64,000 nt of DNA, from positions 1,116,001-1,180,000 of the forward strand of contig CBDANN010000008.1 of NCBI GenBank assembly GCA_965197635.1. The letters run 5' to 3'. Under the pieces are notes generated by a model that worked only from the letters and a program-made list of their open reading frames with translations, ran no database searches and was not told the DNA's origin. How positions within the stretch are numbered: the first letter of the stretch is position 1; each line of letters opens with the position of its first letter. Origin of the DNA: Bin87 sp965197635 (GTDB taxonomy: Bacteria > Chloroflexota > Dehalococcoidia > Lucifugimonadales > UBA3495). The translations under genes were made by a program, and so were the position numbers. Shown one piece after another: positions 52,997 through 62,189 of the stretch.

Positions 52997-53651
52997 TTAG
53001 CACGGACGACACCCGTTTGCATCAGCGACCCAACCAAACCCATACCCATTTTGTAATCGCGAGGAGCGCAGCGACTTGGCAATCTCGTCGATGGATTCCG
53101 GTCTTCGTTGCCTGCGGAGCGACCCGGCCCTGGCGTCGCCCCGCGACGCATACGAACGCCCCAATATCAGGCCACCGCCAATCGCCGCCAACCCAACGCA
53201 CCAAAGCATCGTTTGCCGGTGTGAAAGCAATCCTTCCAGCAAGTTGCCGCGCACCAACGGGGCCAACGGCTCCATGTGCGAATGCGCCGGCGCGTCCAGC
53301 AGAACATGGCCCCACGCGCCTAAGAATGCTGACCAAGCCGCAGCGGAAGGCGAGACCTGTGGCTATGTACCAAATGCTGCCAGGTCCGGCGCCGGTGATA
53401 CGGTTCCACCAACGCGCGCCCGGGCGGATTACCGGACGCAGCGCCGCCATGGCCAGGACGGCTGCCGCGGTTCCGCCTGCTATGGTGTGCATCACCTTGT
53501 GGAATGACAAATCTCCACGAAACGCGAAACCGGCCAGCACTTCGGCATCAATAGCCACTTGGGTGAACGCATATACCGGAATGCTGAAGTTGCGGCCCAA
53601 CACCGCTTTGGCTACCAGGGCCGGCCCCATGTGAAACGGCGTAAACGGCAT
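52997..53651 (-). pseudogene. Membrane-bound metal-dependent hydrolase-like protein, frameshifted
   Basis: ATG 53651 begins PFTPFHMGPALVAKAVLGRN, followed by VAIDAEVLAGFAF and KVMHTIAGGTAAAVLAMAAL, the pattern of small YdjM/DUF4184-like membrane proteins. Near 53311 one base is missing or added: the expected continuation FLGAWGHVLLDAPAHSHMEP and LLSHRQTMLWCVGLAAIGGG lies in the next frame. The C-terminal residues come from a dispersed repeat at 53053. Could be decay or a sequencing error. Confidence 0.65.
53053..53087. repeat. CATTGCGA-type dispersed repeat at a gene's 3' end
   Basis: GTAATCGCGAGGAGCGCAGC, then GACTTGGCAATCTCG. On the minus strand it encodes DEIAKSLRSSRL at the end of the hydrolase-like frame. 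Confidence 0.75.
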
Positions 53652-53673
53652 TGGGTCATTCCCTCCTTACCGC

Positions 53674-55950
53674 TCAGGGATTCGCTACCGCCGCCCCCGC
53701 CGCCTTCAACGCTTCAATGTCCAACGACGAGTACCCGGCCTCCGCTAGTATCTCATCAGTGTGCATCCCGAAATACGGCGCGGGAGGTCCCAGACGCGGC
53801 GGCGTCCCCGATAGCCGCGCCGTGGTGCCGGAATGGTCCACGCTGCCCCAAACGGTGTGCTCTCGCGTGACGATGAAACCGGCGTTCCGCACCACCGGGT
53901 CATTCCGGTAGTCTTCCATCGTCAAGTTGGGCGTCACCACGACACCGCGAGCCCGCAACCGTTGCATCCACCGTTCAACGGTGTCGCGGCTCAAGGCATT
54001 GGCAATAGAGTCCGCATTCGCCCCATCCACTTCTATTTCCGATAGCATGGCATCAAAGACGGCGTCGTCCGGACAATGCACGTACATCCACCCGTCTGCC
54101 GCTTGGTACAGCCGAGAGCTGGCCGAATAGCCCCGTGCGTCAACCCCTTCGACGTCCTGCCTCTGGTAGCCGGCATAATCCAGGAAATAAGGCGACTGCA
54201 ACAGTCCAGCCGTCAGGGCCAACCCGCTGTCCACCGATTGCCCCTGGCCAGTACGGTTCCGTTCGTGCAGCGCCAGCGCCACGGCGTAAGCTCCCATCAG
54301 CCCGGTGCCGTAGTCGTTCACGGCGTAGGGCGACAGCATGGGCTTCCCGTAGCGACCGCCTCGGCGCACCTGCATCCCACTGGTGCCCTGGGCCAGTTGT
54401 TCCCAGCCCGCCCGTTCCGACCACGGCCCGTCGTACCCGAAAGCATTCAGCGACGCGTACACGATGTCCGGCTTGACCTTCTTGACCTCTTCGTAGCCCA
54501 GCCCCAATCGTTGCACCGCCGACTTGCGGTTATTCTCGACGATGACATCGGCGGTCTCAACCAGCTTCCAGAACACGGCCTTGCCTTCGTCGGTTTTGAG
54601 GTTCAGCATGATGCTGCGCTTGCCCCGGTTCACGTCGATATAGCCAACCGGGTCAAGGGTGCGCGTCGGGTCGTCAATCTTGATAACGTCCGCGCCGAAC
54701 TCGCCCAGCGTCCGCCCACAGGTCGGCCCCGCCAGGATGATGCACAGGTCGAGCACCCGAACCCCTTGCAGAGCGGACATGATGTCGCCGTTACTGCCAT
54801 TGCTCTGCGCCGATCGCGCCGGCGCCCCGTTCAGTTCGGCCAACACTTCATCGGTGTGCTCACCGAGTCTGGGAGCGCGGCCCTGTATCGCGCCCGGCGT
54901 CCCCCGCAATCGAACTTGCACGCCCGGTTGCTTCATGGCGCCGTGTTCAGCATCTTCGACTTCCTCCACCATCTTCGCGTTGACGGCGTGCTCGTGGACC
55001 AGCCATTCGTCAACCGTCTTGCACACGGTGCACGCGCCGCCCTGGGCATTGATGTCGGCCTCCCACTGCCAGGCCGTTCGCTCTTTGAACATCTCAGCGA
55101 ACCGGTCTTGCCACATCGCCAGCGTCTCTGAATCCACTGGCCTTCCGAACAGCAGCACGACCTCGTCGATCCAGTCGGTGCGTCCCGCCGCCGTCAGTGT
55201 CTGCCGGGCAAACCTCTCGAACATACCGTGGTGGTACACCCAGCGCCCGTCGGCGCACTGATAAGGGTGCGACATGACCGTCCGTGGGAAGTCGAACAGG
55301 TCAACGTACTCGTAGTTGTTGAACTTGATGATACGGCTGCCCATGGCGGTGAACATCGCCGAATGCAACGGCACCTCGATCCTCTGGCCTTTACCCGACT
55401 TGTCTCGCGCGTTGATGGCCATCGCCACCGAAACCGATCCCAGCAAAGCCGCGAAAGTGCTGGCGATGGGCAGAGGCGTGAACAGCGGTTCGCCGCCGCT
55501 TTCGCTGGTTTCGGGATAGAACCCGGTTTCCGCGCTGATGACGGGATCCCATCCGGGCTCGTTGCGGCTGGGATGTTCCTCGCCGTAGCCGGGCAGAGAA
55601 CAATAGACCAGACCCTCATGTCCTGCTGACAGTTCTTCGTACCCGATGCCCAACCGTTCCGCCACGCCGGGGCGGAAGTTCTCAATTACCACGTCGGCCT
55701 GCGCCGCCAGCCGGCGCGCGTTCTCACGGCCCGCTTCGGTCTTCAGGTCCAGCGTTACCGACTGCTTTCCCCGGTTCCACGTGGCGAAGGCCGGTTCCGA
55801 CCGAGCCGGGTCCCCGCCCGGACGCTCCACCTTGATGACGTGCGCTCCCTGGTCAGCCAGAAGCATTCCGAGCATCGGCCCGGGTACATATTGTCCAAAC
55901 TCCACCACGTGAATATCGCGCAACGCTCCCGAAGTGCCGTTGGTAGTCAT
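53674..55950 (-). CDS. Two-domain CaiB/BaiF family III CoA-transferase
   Basis: 758 residues made of two full CoA-transferase modules. The first starts IHVVEFGQYVPGPMLGMLLA and has GAHVIKVERPGGDPARSEPA, WNRGKQSVTLDLKTEAGREN and VVIENFRPGVAERLGIGYEE. The second starts near residue 392 with GVRVLDLCIILAGPTCGRTL and has GADVIKIDDPTRTLDP, NRGKRSIMLNLKTDEGKAVF and VIVENNRKSAVQRLGLGYEE. Single-module relatives form interlaced dimers, so the fusion may fold as an internal pseudo-dimer. It moves CoA between carboxylic acids; substrate unknown. Confidence 0.87.
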   Translation of the reverse strand: MTTNGTSGALRDIHVVEFGQYVPGPMLGMLLADQGAHVIKVERPGGDPARSEPAFATWNRGKQSVTLDLKTEAGRENARRLAAQADVVIENFRPGVAERLGIGYEELSAGHEGLVYCSLPGYGEEHPSRNEPGWDPVISAETGFYPETSESGGEPLFTPLPIASTFAALLGSVSVAMAINARDKSGKGQRIEVPLHSAMFTAMGSRIIKFNNYEYVDLFDFPRTVMSHPYQCADGRWVYHHGMFERFARQTLTAAGRTDWIDEVVLLFGRPVDSETLAMWQDRFAEMFKERTAWQWEADINAQGGACTVCKTVDEWLVHEHAVNAKMVEEVEDAEHGAMKQPGVQVRLRGTPGAIQGRAPRLGEHTDEVLAELNGAPARSAQSNGSNGDIMSALQGVRVLDLCIILAGPTCGRTLGEFGADVIKIDDPTRTLDPVGYIDVNRGKRSIMLNLKTDEGKAVFWKLVETADVIVENNRKSAVQRLGLGYEEVKKVKPDIVYASLNAFGYDGPWSERAGWEQLAQGTSGMQVRRGGRYGKPMLSPYAVNDYGTGLMGAYAVALALHERNRTGQGQSVDSGLALTAGLLQSPYFLDYAGYQRQDVEGVDARGYSASSRLYQAADGWMYVHCPDDAVFDAMLSEIEVDGANADSIANALSRDTVERWMQRLRARGVVVTPNLTMEDYRNDPVVRNAGFIVTREHTVWGSVDHSGTTARLSGTPPRLGPPAPYFGMHTDEILAEAGYSSLDIEALKAAGAAVANP

Positions 55951-55954
55951 GGTT

Positions 55955-56443
55955 TTACTCCTGAGTTGGGTATTCTCCGTTCAAGCCGGGCGGCGGTTCG
56001 TCAAAGGATTGGCCGTTCGCTTCGGCTTGTCGCCATCGCTCAAGCCATTGCAACCAGCGTTCTTGCCGTTCTTGTATTCCTGCTTGCCGGCCCTCTTCAC
56101 GCCCTTCGCGCCGGCCTTCTTCGCGGCCTTCTTCTTGCGCCCTCTCACGAGTCCGCTGCCGATACCATGCTCCGAATACCATGTCAATCGCCTCCGTCAA
56201 GACGTACGCCGTCGGCAATGCAAAGCCGATGTTCGGCGCGCTGGCTGTGATTATTCCAACGGTCTGTGTATCCCAGCTTTGCCCAGCGTGGCCGGTGAAG
56301 CTGTGATAGATGGTTATGGCAGTCAGTATAAGCCAAACCGCACTGAAAACGCCGGAAAACCAGCGGATCAACCTGGTCGGTATGTTGAGTATGCCTGTTC
56401 GCTCTTCCCAAGGGTCGCCGTTCTGATTCCGTCCGGCCGTCAT
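55955..56443 (-). CDS. Membrane protein with Glu/Gly/Arg repeat tail
   Basis: About 162 residues from ATG 56443. Two hydrophobic segments (FSGVFSAVWLILTAITIYHS and IGFALPTAYVLTEAIDMVFG) are followed by a charged repeat built from EEGR and REGR units and a Trp/Gln-rich helix. It is close to the CoA-transferase gene downstream and the FAD oxidoreductase upstream. Function unknown; the repeat tail suggests a coiled or extended helix. Confidence 0.5.
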   Translation of the reverse strand: MTAGRNQNGDPWEERTGILNIPTRLIRWFSGVFSAVWLILTAITIYHSFTGHAGQSWDTQTVGIITASAPNIGFALPTAYVLTEAIDMVFGAWYRQRTRERAQEEGREEGRREGREEGRQAGIQERQERWLQWLERWRQAEANGQSFDEPPPGLNGEYPTQE

Positions 56444-56467
56444 TTTTTGCACAGGCGCGATCAACCG

Positions 56468-57598
56468 CTAGGATATGCTGCCGAACCGCTCCGGCCCACA
56501 TCCTGTCAAACTCACCTCCGTACCGCCGTTGACGATAATTTCAGCAATTCCCTTGCCCATCGCCGGTCCCAGCAGTATGCCCTTCTTTTGACCGCCAGTG
56601 CAGATGTACACGTTGTCCCAATTGGGAGCCTGGCCAACAATGGGCAGCCAATCGGGCGTAACCGGCCTCAGGCAAGCGGTGTGCAAAACCTCCTCGCTGC
56701 GAGACAGCGCCGGCATCAGCCGCGTCGCTTTCTGCATGATGCTCGCCCGAGCGTCTTCTGTCAGCGACAGGTCAAATCCCACGTCCTCTTCGGTGGAGCC
56801 ACACCAGATTAGTCCGTCGGTTTTGGCGTACATGGAACTGCCACCGCCTATCAACTCATAATTCAGCCCCGGCCCATCCGGCCTCACCCTGATGATTTGC
56901 CCTTTCAACGGATCTACGGGAATCGCGATGTCAAGCCACTGCTCCGCCGTCCGGCACCAGGGACCGGCTGCGATCAGCAACGCGCCGCAGGCAATTTCCC
57001 CGTCGTTGGTGACCACAGCCTCAACGCCACTGTCGCCAATCCGCAGCCCGACGGCGTTTCCCGTTACAACTCGCGCTCCCCGTTTTTCGGCCGCGGCGGC
57101 GAGCGCTTGCGTGAACTCCATACCGTCCATCGCCCCGTTGCCCACCGCCCTTACGCCGGCGATGACTTCAGGCGTTATACGTGGTTCCAGAGCCAACACG
57201 TCCTCTCGTTCCAACCATTCCGCCGAAAACCCGGGTTCCGGCGCGTTGTTGAATATCTCCAACGTCTCCCGTAACTCCGTCAGTTCTTCCTCGTCCAGCG
57301 CAACTTTGAGAATGGATGCGATCCGACCGTGGTAGTCGATCCCGGTTTCGTCCGGCAATGACTCCCACAACTCCCGGTGCAGACGGAACGATTGCAGCGC
57401 CATCGGCTGGAGCGGCTCGGGCCACCCGTGCCCTTCAAGCGGGTTCAGGCCCCCAGCGTTGTAGCCCGACGCCTTCTCCGCGATGCCATCACGCTCAATG
57501 ATGGTTGCTCTGACACCGTTCTCGGCCAGGTAGTACGCGGCCACACAGCCGGCCGCCCCGCCGCCAATTATCACCACTTCAGTGACTTGATTGCTCAT
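56468..57598 (-). CDS. FAD-dependent amino-acid oxidase-type oxidoreductase (DAO family)
   Basis: 376 residues from ATG 57598. VVIIGGGAAGCVAAYYLAEN is the FAD loop, with ERDGIAEKASGYNAGGLNP, GDSGVEAVVTNDGEIACGAL, LIAAGPWCRTAEQWL and WLPIVGQAPNWDNVYICTGG closing the FAD site. Related enzymes oxidise glycine, sarcosine or D-amino acids. Likely co-transcribed with the small membrane protein and CoA-transferase. Confidence 0.85.
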   Translation of the reverse strand: MSNQVTEVVIIGGGAAGCVAAYYLAENGVRATIIERDGIAEKASGYNAGGLNPLEGHGWPEPLQPMALQSFRLHRELWESLPDETGIDYHGRIASILKVALDEEELTELRETLEIFNNAPEPGFSAEWLEREDVLALEPRITPEVIAGVRAVGNGAMDGMEFTQALAAAAEKRGARVVTGNAVGLRIGDSGVEAVVTNDGEIACGALLIAAGPWCRTAEQWLDIAIPVDPLKGQIIRVRPDGPGLNYELIGGGSSMYAKTDGLIWCGSTEEDVGFDLSLTEDARASIMQKATRLMPALSRSEEVLHTACLRPVTPDWLPIVGQAPNWDNVYICTGGQKKGILLGPAMGKGIAEIIVNGGTEVSLTGCGPERFGSIS

Positions 57599-57637
57599 GC
57601 TGCTGTCCCCACGTTTCAACGTAAAATTGCGTTAGGA

Positions 57638-57643
57638 TATAAT
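57638..57643 (+). promoter_or_regulatory. -10 hexamer (TATAAT) of the FmdB-type gene
   Basis: TATAAT 18 bases before ATG 57662, with TTCAAC 17 bases upstream as a weak -35. GGAGG lies between it and the start. Confidence 0.5.
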
Positions 57644-57661
57644 CCCCGGCTGGAGGTGTCT

Positions 57662-57919
57662 ATGCCAATCTACGAGTATCACTGCGGCGACTGCGGAGCC
57701 GATTTCGAAACCATCCGCCCAGTTTCCCGCGCCGACGATCCCATCGACTGCAAATCTTGCGGCCTGCCAGCGACCCGGCAGATTTCCAACTTCTCTTTCA
57801 AGTCGGATACGTTCACGTCGCCCAAGCTCCGCAACCGTCCCGCTCGAACTTTCCGCGGCAACGAACCCACCGAAACCGACGACACCCCCCAGACGGGCGC
57901 CGAGCATTCCGCCGGCTAG
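57662..57919 (+). CDS. FmdB-family zinc ribbon protein
   Basis: 85 residues with GGAGGT before the ATG. MPIYEYHCGDCGADFETIRP and CKSCGLPATRQISNF give the four-Cys zinc ribbon of the FmdB/YgiT-like family, then a polar tail. A putative regulatory or zinc-sensing small protein. Its 3' end overlaps the antisense DUF971 gene by 4 bases. Confidence 0.85.
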   Translation: MPIYEYHCGDCGADFETIRPVSRADDPIDCKSCGLPATRQISNFSFKSDTFTSPKLRNRPARTFRGNEPTETDDTPQTGAEHSAG

Positions 57920-58254
57920 GGCTGACCAGCCCGTGCTTCGTTGCAGGCTATGCAGGTGCAGGCCGCCCTTAGGGCGCGGTAGGTGTAGATGCCGGTGTAG
58001 TGGACATCGCTCCACAGGAACTGCAACGCGTACTGGCCTACCGCCATCTGGTCCAACGCCCGCACGTCCTGGGGCACGCTGTCCGGGTCCAACAAGGCCC
58101 GTCCCGTCATCTCCTCTACGCAGGAAGCGCAGGGGCAGCGCAACCTCAGCATCCGGTGGGGGTAGATGCCCCGGTGGCCATCATCCCAGTTGATGATGAT
58201 GGCGTTGCCCGTGATGTCAACGTCCGTCGGCTTGATGATCTCGTTGGTCGCCAT
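57916..58254 (-). CDS. DUF971 (gamma-butyrobetaine hydroxylase-like N-terminal) protein
   Basis: 112 residues. AIIINWDDGHRGIYPHRMLR, LRCPCASCVEE, VGQYALQFLWSDVHYTGIYT and CTCIACNEA. The DUF971 fold occurs alone in bacteria and is linked to iron-sulfur handling in some genomes. The Cys pairs could bind metal. It ends 6 bases from the downstream end of the TPP-enzyme gene's neighbour and is probably in the same transcript. Confidence 0.8.
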   Translation of the reverse strand: MATNEIIKPTDVDITGNAIIINWDDGHRGIYPHRMLRLRCPCASCVEEMTGRALLDPDSVPQDVRALDQMAVGQYALQFLWSDVHYTGIYTYRALRAACTCIACNEARAGQP

Positions 58255-58259
58255 GTTGC

Positions 58260-59957
58260 TTAACCGCCCGACGTCGGCGCTTGCACTTCCGCCAACCGAG
58301 CCGGTCGCGGCATCTCATCTGGGTCAGTGGGGATTTCAATAATACTCGGCCCGTCCACCGCCAGCGCCTGGGCGAAAGCGTCCGCGATGTCCTCGGGGCG
58401 GTCAACGTAGAATCCAGTTCCCCCGAACAGCTCGGCGTATTTGTCAAACCTGGGGTTCACCGTGTCCGCCCCCACGTACCTTTCATTGAACGCGTACCTC
58501 TGATACGCCTTCTCCGAACCCCAACAGTCGTTGTTCATCACCACCGAGATGTTCTTCAAACCGTACCGAACCGCGGTTTCGAACTCTTGCGCGTTGAACA
58601 GGAACCCACCGTCTCCGTTGAAGTTCACCACGGGCCGGTCCGGAGCAGCGAAATTGGCTCCAATGGACGCCGGGAAGCTGAACCCCAGCCCGCCGAGATC
58701 AAGGGCCATTATTAAGCTGCGGGGCTGGTAGTAGTTCAGTCGGTCCTGCCCGAAGTTCGGCGCAAGCCCCGCGTCCAATGCGATGATGGCGTCCCGGGGC
58801 ATTACCTTCCGCAACTCGGCGTACACCCGCTGCGGTTTGATGTAGTCGCCGACCAACTCGGTTTCGGACGCCAATCGTGCCGCCCGAGCCGCGTTCCATC
58901 CGGCTACCCGGCCGGTCCAATCGGCGTCGGGCCGCAGCTCCGCTTCGGCGACAATGCCGTTGATTTCCTCGACCACCGCGCCGACGTCGCCCTCGACACC
59001 CACCGTTATCGGATAGATGCGCCCGATTTCCTTGGGGTCAATCTCAATATGCACGATGCGCGCTTCGGCGGGAATGAAACGGTGGTCAAAGAACGTGGTG
59101 GACTGCCCCAATCTCGTGCCAGCGGCCACGATGACATCGGCGTTCCGCACGGCGTCGATGCCTTCCGGCGCTCCCAACCTTCCCAAGTGCCCCAGGTAAT
59201 TGGGATGATCGTTGGGCACCGCATCCGCCCGCCCGTAAGACGTAACGATGGGCGCTCCCGTCAGTTCCGAAAGCCGAGCGATATGGGCATCCGCCAGGCT
59301 CCATTCCACGCCGCCGCCGGCCACGATCACCGGACGACGCGCCGCCAGAATTTCACGCGCCGCCGCCTCAACCTGCGCCCGGTCTCCTCGCGAATGGCCC
59401 TGTCCCGTCCTATATGAGTCGGGCGTCAGCAAATCTACTTCAACTTCAGCGCCCGGCAACAGGTCACGCGGTATGTCCACCAGCACCGGCCCCATTTTGC
59501 CGGAAGTGGCGATCCGAAACGCCTGGCGCAGCGCGTCCGGCAAACGCTCGATCTTGTTGATGGCGAAACTGGCCTTGGTGATTGGCTCAAACAGCGCAAC
59601 CTGGTCAAATTCCTGGGTGGAATCCAGGTGCTGGTGATCCCGCGAAGCCGACGGCGCCAGCACAACCACCGGGGAGTGCGCGACATACGCCGACCCGATC
59701 CCATAAGTCAGGTTCAGCACTCCCGGCCCGTTAGTCACCAGGCACACCGACGGAGCGCCGGAGATCCTGCTGTACCCGTCAGCCATCAGGGCGGCCCCTT
59801 GCTCGTGCCGTACCCCAACGAACTCCATGTCGTCCCGGTCGTAAAGCGGGTCCAGCACATCCAGAAAAGACGAGCCAACGATGCCAAAGATCTTGCTCAC
59901 GCGTTCCTGCCGGAGCAGTTCGATCACCGCCTCGCCGGCTTTCATTCGTTGGGGCAT
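58260..59957 (-). CDS. Acetolactate synthase-like TPP-dependent enzyme
   Basis: 565 residues from ATG 59957 (GAGGAG upstream). The N-terminal PYR domain has VGVRHEQGAALMADGYSRIS with catalytic Glu52. The middle domain has RRPVIVAGGGVEWSL. The C-terminal PP domain has VNFNGDGGFLFNAQEFETAV and NDCWG for Mg-TPP. Family members include acetolactate synthase, oxalyl-CoA decarboxylase and benzaldehyde lyase. With CoA-transferases nearby an oxalyl-CoA-type role is conceivable but unproven. No small regulatory subunit gene is adjacent. Confidence 0.82.
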   Translation of the reverse strand: MPQRMKAGEAVIELLRQERVSKIFGIVGSSFLDVLDPLYDRDDMEFVGVRHEQGAALMADGYSRISGAPSVCLVTNGPGVLNLTYGIGSAYVAHSPVVVLAPSASRDHQHLDSTQEFDQVALFEPITKASFAINKIERLPDALRQAFRIATSGKMGPVLVDIPRDLLPGAEVEVDLLTPDSYRTGQGHSRGDRAQVEAAAREILAARRPVIVAGGGVEWSLADAHIARLSELTGAPIVTSYGRADAVPNDHPNYLGHLGRLGAPEGIDAVRNADVIVAAGTRLGQSTTFFDHRFIPAEARIVHIEIDPKEIGRIYPITVGVEGDVGAVVEEINGIVAEAELRPDADWTGRVAGWNAARAARLASETELVGDYIKPQRVYAELRKVMPRDAIIALDAGLAPNFGQDRLNYYQPRSLIMALDLGGLGFSFPASIGANFAAPDRPVVNFNGDGGFLFNAQEFETAVRYGLKNISVVMNNDCWGSEKAYQRYAFNERYVGADTVNPRFDKYAELFGGTGFYVDRPEDIADAFAQALAVDGPSIIEIPTDPDEMPRPARLAEVQAPTSGG

Positions 59958-60056
59958 GATTGAAGACTCCTCGTTCGGGAAAATCGTTTGGCAGTGTATC
60001 ATATACGCTGGATGTCATTGACCCGGCAGCGACGCCTGAGTGGATAAGGCATTAAT

Positions 60057-60929
60057 ATGGGCGACTTAACTCAAATGTCAGAGATTGAACTGCTCCAAAC
60101 TCATAGCAAGATTATCGATGAACTGCGCCGCCGTGGCGTGGTCACGACCCGTAACAATCCAGTCGGCGACTACACAGAATGGCTCGTTTGCCGAGCCATG
60201 GGATTGATGAAAAAAGGGAACTCTCAAGCGGGGTTTGACGCCGTTGACAAAAACGGCGTTCGGTATCAAATCAAAGGGCGTCAGGACGAAGGTAACTCGG
60301 TGCAATTCAGTGCGATACGGAATCTTGACCGACGGGATTTCGAGGTAGTGATTGCAGTTGTATTCGACAATGTTTTTTCGGTACGGCTTGCCGTAATGAT
60401 CCCTCACGCGATGGTCCCCGAATTTGCGAGATACTACGAGCACACCAATGCGCACAACCTGATCTTGACCGAAAAAGCAATTGGACAGGCCGGAGTTACG
60501 GACATCTCAAATGCCCTGAATCAGGCATCATCACAAAAAATGGCTCAAATTGCTGACCCGCCGGCCCCGGACACCCCCGCCATCGGTTACGAACCACTCA
60601 AAATCCACCCTCCACAAAATCCGCAAAGCAAATGGGAGAGGTTCGCCGGATATTTGCGTGAAGTCGGGAAAATTCAGGACACGGCCGTCAGAACCCGCGT
60701 AAGCAACTGCAAACGTGTGGAGCAATTTGAAGGTGACTTGGATGATCATTTTGACGCCGACCAGTGCCAGAAATTACTCGCTAGGTTGACATATAGTACT
60801 CGCGACCAGGAACTGAACATCCGACCCAGACACAACATACCGATCAACGGTGACTTAAGAAACGGGTCTGCCACTCTGAAGCAAGCCGTCACCCTCTACG
60901 TTAGATATCGGCGACATGCTGGTAGCTGA
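60057..60929 (+). CDS. Nuclease-fold protein of unknown role
   Basis: 290 residues. The N-terminal half has NPVGDYTEWLVCRAMGLMKK, GNSQAGFDAVDKNGVRYQIK and GR, resembling PD-(D/E)xK proteins in which E, D and QxK form the active site. The C-terminal half is polar and Lys/Arg-rich with no recognised domain. Base composition is lower in GC than its neighbours, which suggests recent transfer. A stand-alone restriction or defence function is possible. Confidence 0.6.
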   Translation: MGDLTQMSEIELLQTHSKIIDELRRRGVVTTRNNPVGDYTEWLVCRAMGLMKKGNSQAGFDAVDKNGVRYQIKGRQDEGNSVQFSAIRNLDRRDFEVVIAVVFDNVFSVRLAVMIPHAMVPEFARYYEHTNAHNLILTEKAIGQAGVTDISNALNQASSQKMAQIADPPAPDTPAIGYEPLKIHPPQNPQSKWERFAGYLREVGKIQDTAVRTRVSNCKRVEQFEGDLDDHFDADQCQKLLARLTYSTRDQELNIRPRHNIPINGDLRNGSATLKQAVTLYVRYRRHAGS

Positions 60930-60978
60930 AACATGATGAGCGTTTCGATGCCATCCGGTATCCCCCGCCCTCCCGTGC

Positions 60979-60984
60979 TATAAT
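60979..60984 (+). promoter_or_regulatory. -10 hexamer (TATAAT) of the oxidoreductase operon
   Basis: Perfect TATAAT 32 bases before ATG 61017, with AGGAGG in between. The -35 is weak. Confidence 0.5.
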
Positions 60985-61016
60985 GCCGCATCAAACACCG
61001 AGGAGGCCTCCCCAAC

Positions 61017-62189
61017 ATGAGCACTGTGGCAGTGGAGGTGGTGTACCGGGGGATTTTCCAGAAGACCCTGGCCCGGAACATCGTCCGCACCATCGTTTTT
61101 GCCGCCCGCAAAGAGGGCAAAATCGGCACCGCTTTTGGACGCTATGGCGACTCTCCCGAACGCAACGGCATTCCCGCCAAGCAGTTCGCCATCGTTTCCG
61201 ATAGCCCCGAAGAACTCGAAGAAAACCTGGCGGTGTACGAAGCCCGCGAGGTGGACGTCACCATCAACGTTGACGACACCATGTGCAAGGGTATCGAATC
61301 CTGGGCCTGGTACGGCCTGCAGCCCATCAACGCCCTCACCAAGCCCGGCGGCACCCTCATCGTCACCTCCCGCCAGGAGGCTGACGCTCTGATTGAGGAT
61401 ATCCACCAGAAGGACACGGCCTTCAACCTGGCCATCGTCCCGGCCTCCACCAGCTTTTCCGGTCTGTGGGTCTATAAGGATGACCACACCGACGCCCGCA
61501 TCCTTGGGGCCCTCGCCAAGGCTTGCCCCGAACTGGTCAGCCTGGAGTCCATGGTCGCCGCCATCGACGATCAGGGTTGGGGCGACCTGAAACAAACCTC
61601 CGCCCGCAACACCCACGACCGCCTCTCCCTGCGCCCGGTCGAACCCGGTGAAGGCAACGACGACACCCCATTCAGCTTCGACCTGCCCGGTTGGCAATCC
61701 ATGGAGGAGGGACTGGTCATCAAGGCTATCGAGCCGGGCGGCGGCTTCCGCGGCGGCAACGAAGGGTACGAGCCAACCCGCAACTCCGTATTCAAGAAGT
61801 TCAGCACTCGGTCCATGCGCCCCGTCATCAACTTTGACACTTGCATCAAGTGCACCCTCTGCTGGCTCCAGTGCCCTGACACCTGCTTTGACGTCACGCC
61901 GGACGGCCTCTACGACGCCAACATGGACGCCTGCTGCGGCTGCGCCGTCTGCGAAGCGGTTTGCCCCGTCCCAGACTGCGTTACCATGGTCAACGAGGCC
62001 GAGTTCAACGACAACGACAGCCAGTACGAGCATTGGACTCGCGATAAGGACGGCTACCAGCAGTGGATGGCCGAACTTATCCAGGTGCAAAAAGCCACCG
62101 ACGCCGATGCCGAACGCAGCCACGGCTATCACAGCCCCGGCAAGTACGAAGCTGAGTCCGAAGTTGCCCTCACCGGAGACGATGACTGA
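61017..62189 (+). CDS. 2-oxoacid:ferredoxin oxidoreductase gamma-delta fusion
   Basis: 390 residues. The N-terminal 190 form the gamma (CoA/transfer) domain (VYRGIFQKTLARNIVRTIVF). The C-terminal part is a delta-type bacterial ferredoxin with two 4Fe-4S sites: Cys276, 279, 282, 286 and Cys306-316 (DACCGCAVCEAVCP). It passes electrons from pyruvate or another 2-oxoacid to ferredoxin. The stop overlaps the next start by one base. AGGAGG precedes the ATG. Confidence 0.88.
   Translation: MSTVAVEVVYRGIFQKTLARNIVRTIVFAARKEGKIGTAFGRYGDSPERNGIPAKQFAIVSDSPEELEENLAVYEAREVDVTINVDDTMCKGIESWAWYGLQPINALTKPGGTLIVTSRQEADALIEDIHQKDTAFNLAIVPASTSFSGLWVYKDDHTDARILGALAKACPELVSLESMVAAIDDQGWGDLKQTSARNTHDRLSLRPVEPGEGNDDTPFSFDLPGWQSMEEGLVIKAIEPGGGFRGGNEGYEPTRNSVFKKFSTRSMRPVINFDTCIKCTLCWLQCPDTCFDVTPDGLYDANMDACCGCAVCEAVCPVPDCVTMVNEAEFNDNDSQYEHWTRDKDGYQQWMAELIQVQKATDADAERSHGYHSPGKYEAESEVALTGDDD

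Noticed and set aside
60978..62132. A 384-codon minus-strand frame
   Set aside because: Antisense shadow of the oxidoreductase gamma-delta gene with its Fe-S motifs clear on the plus strand.
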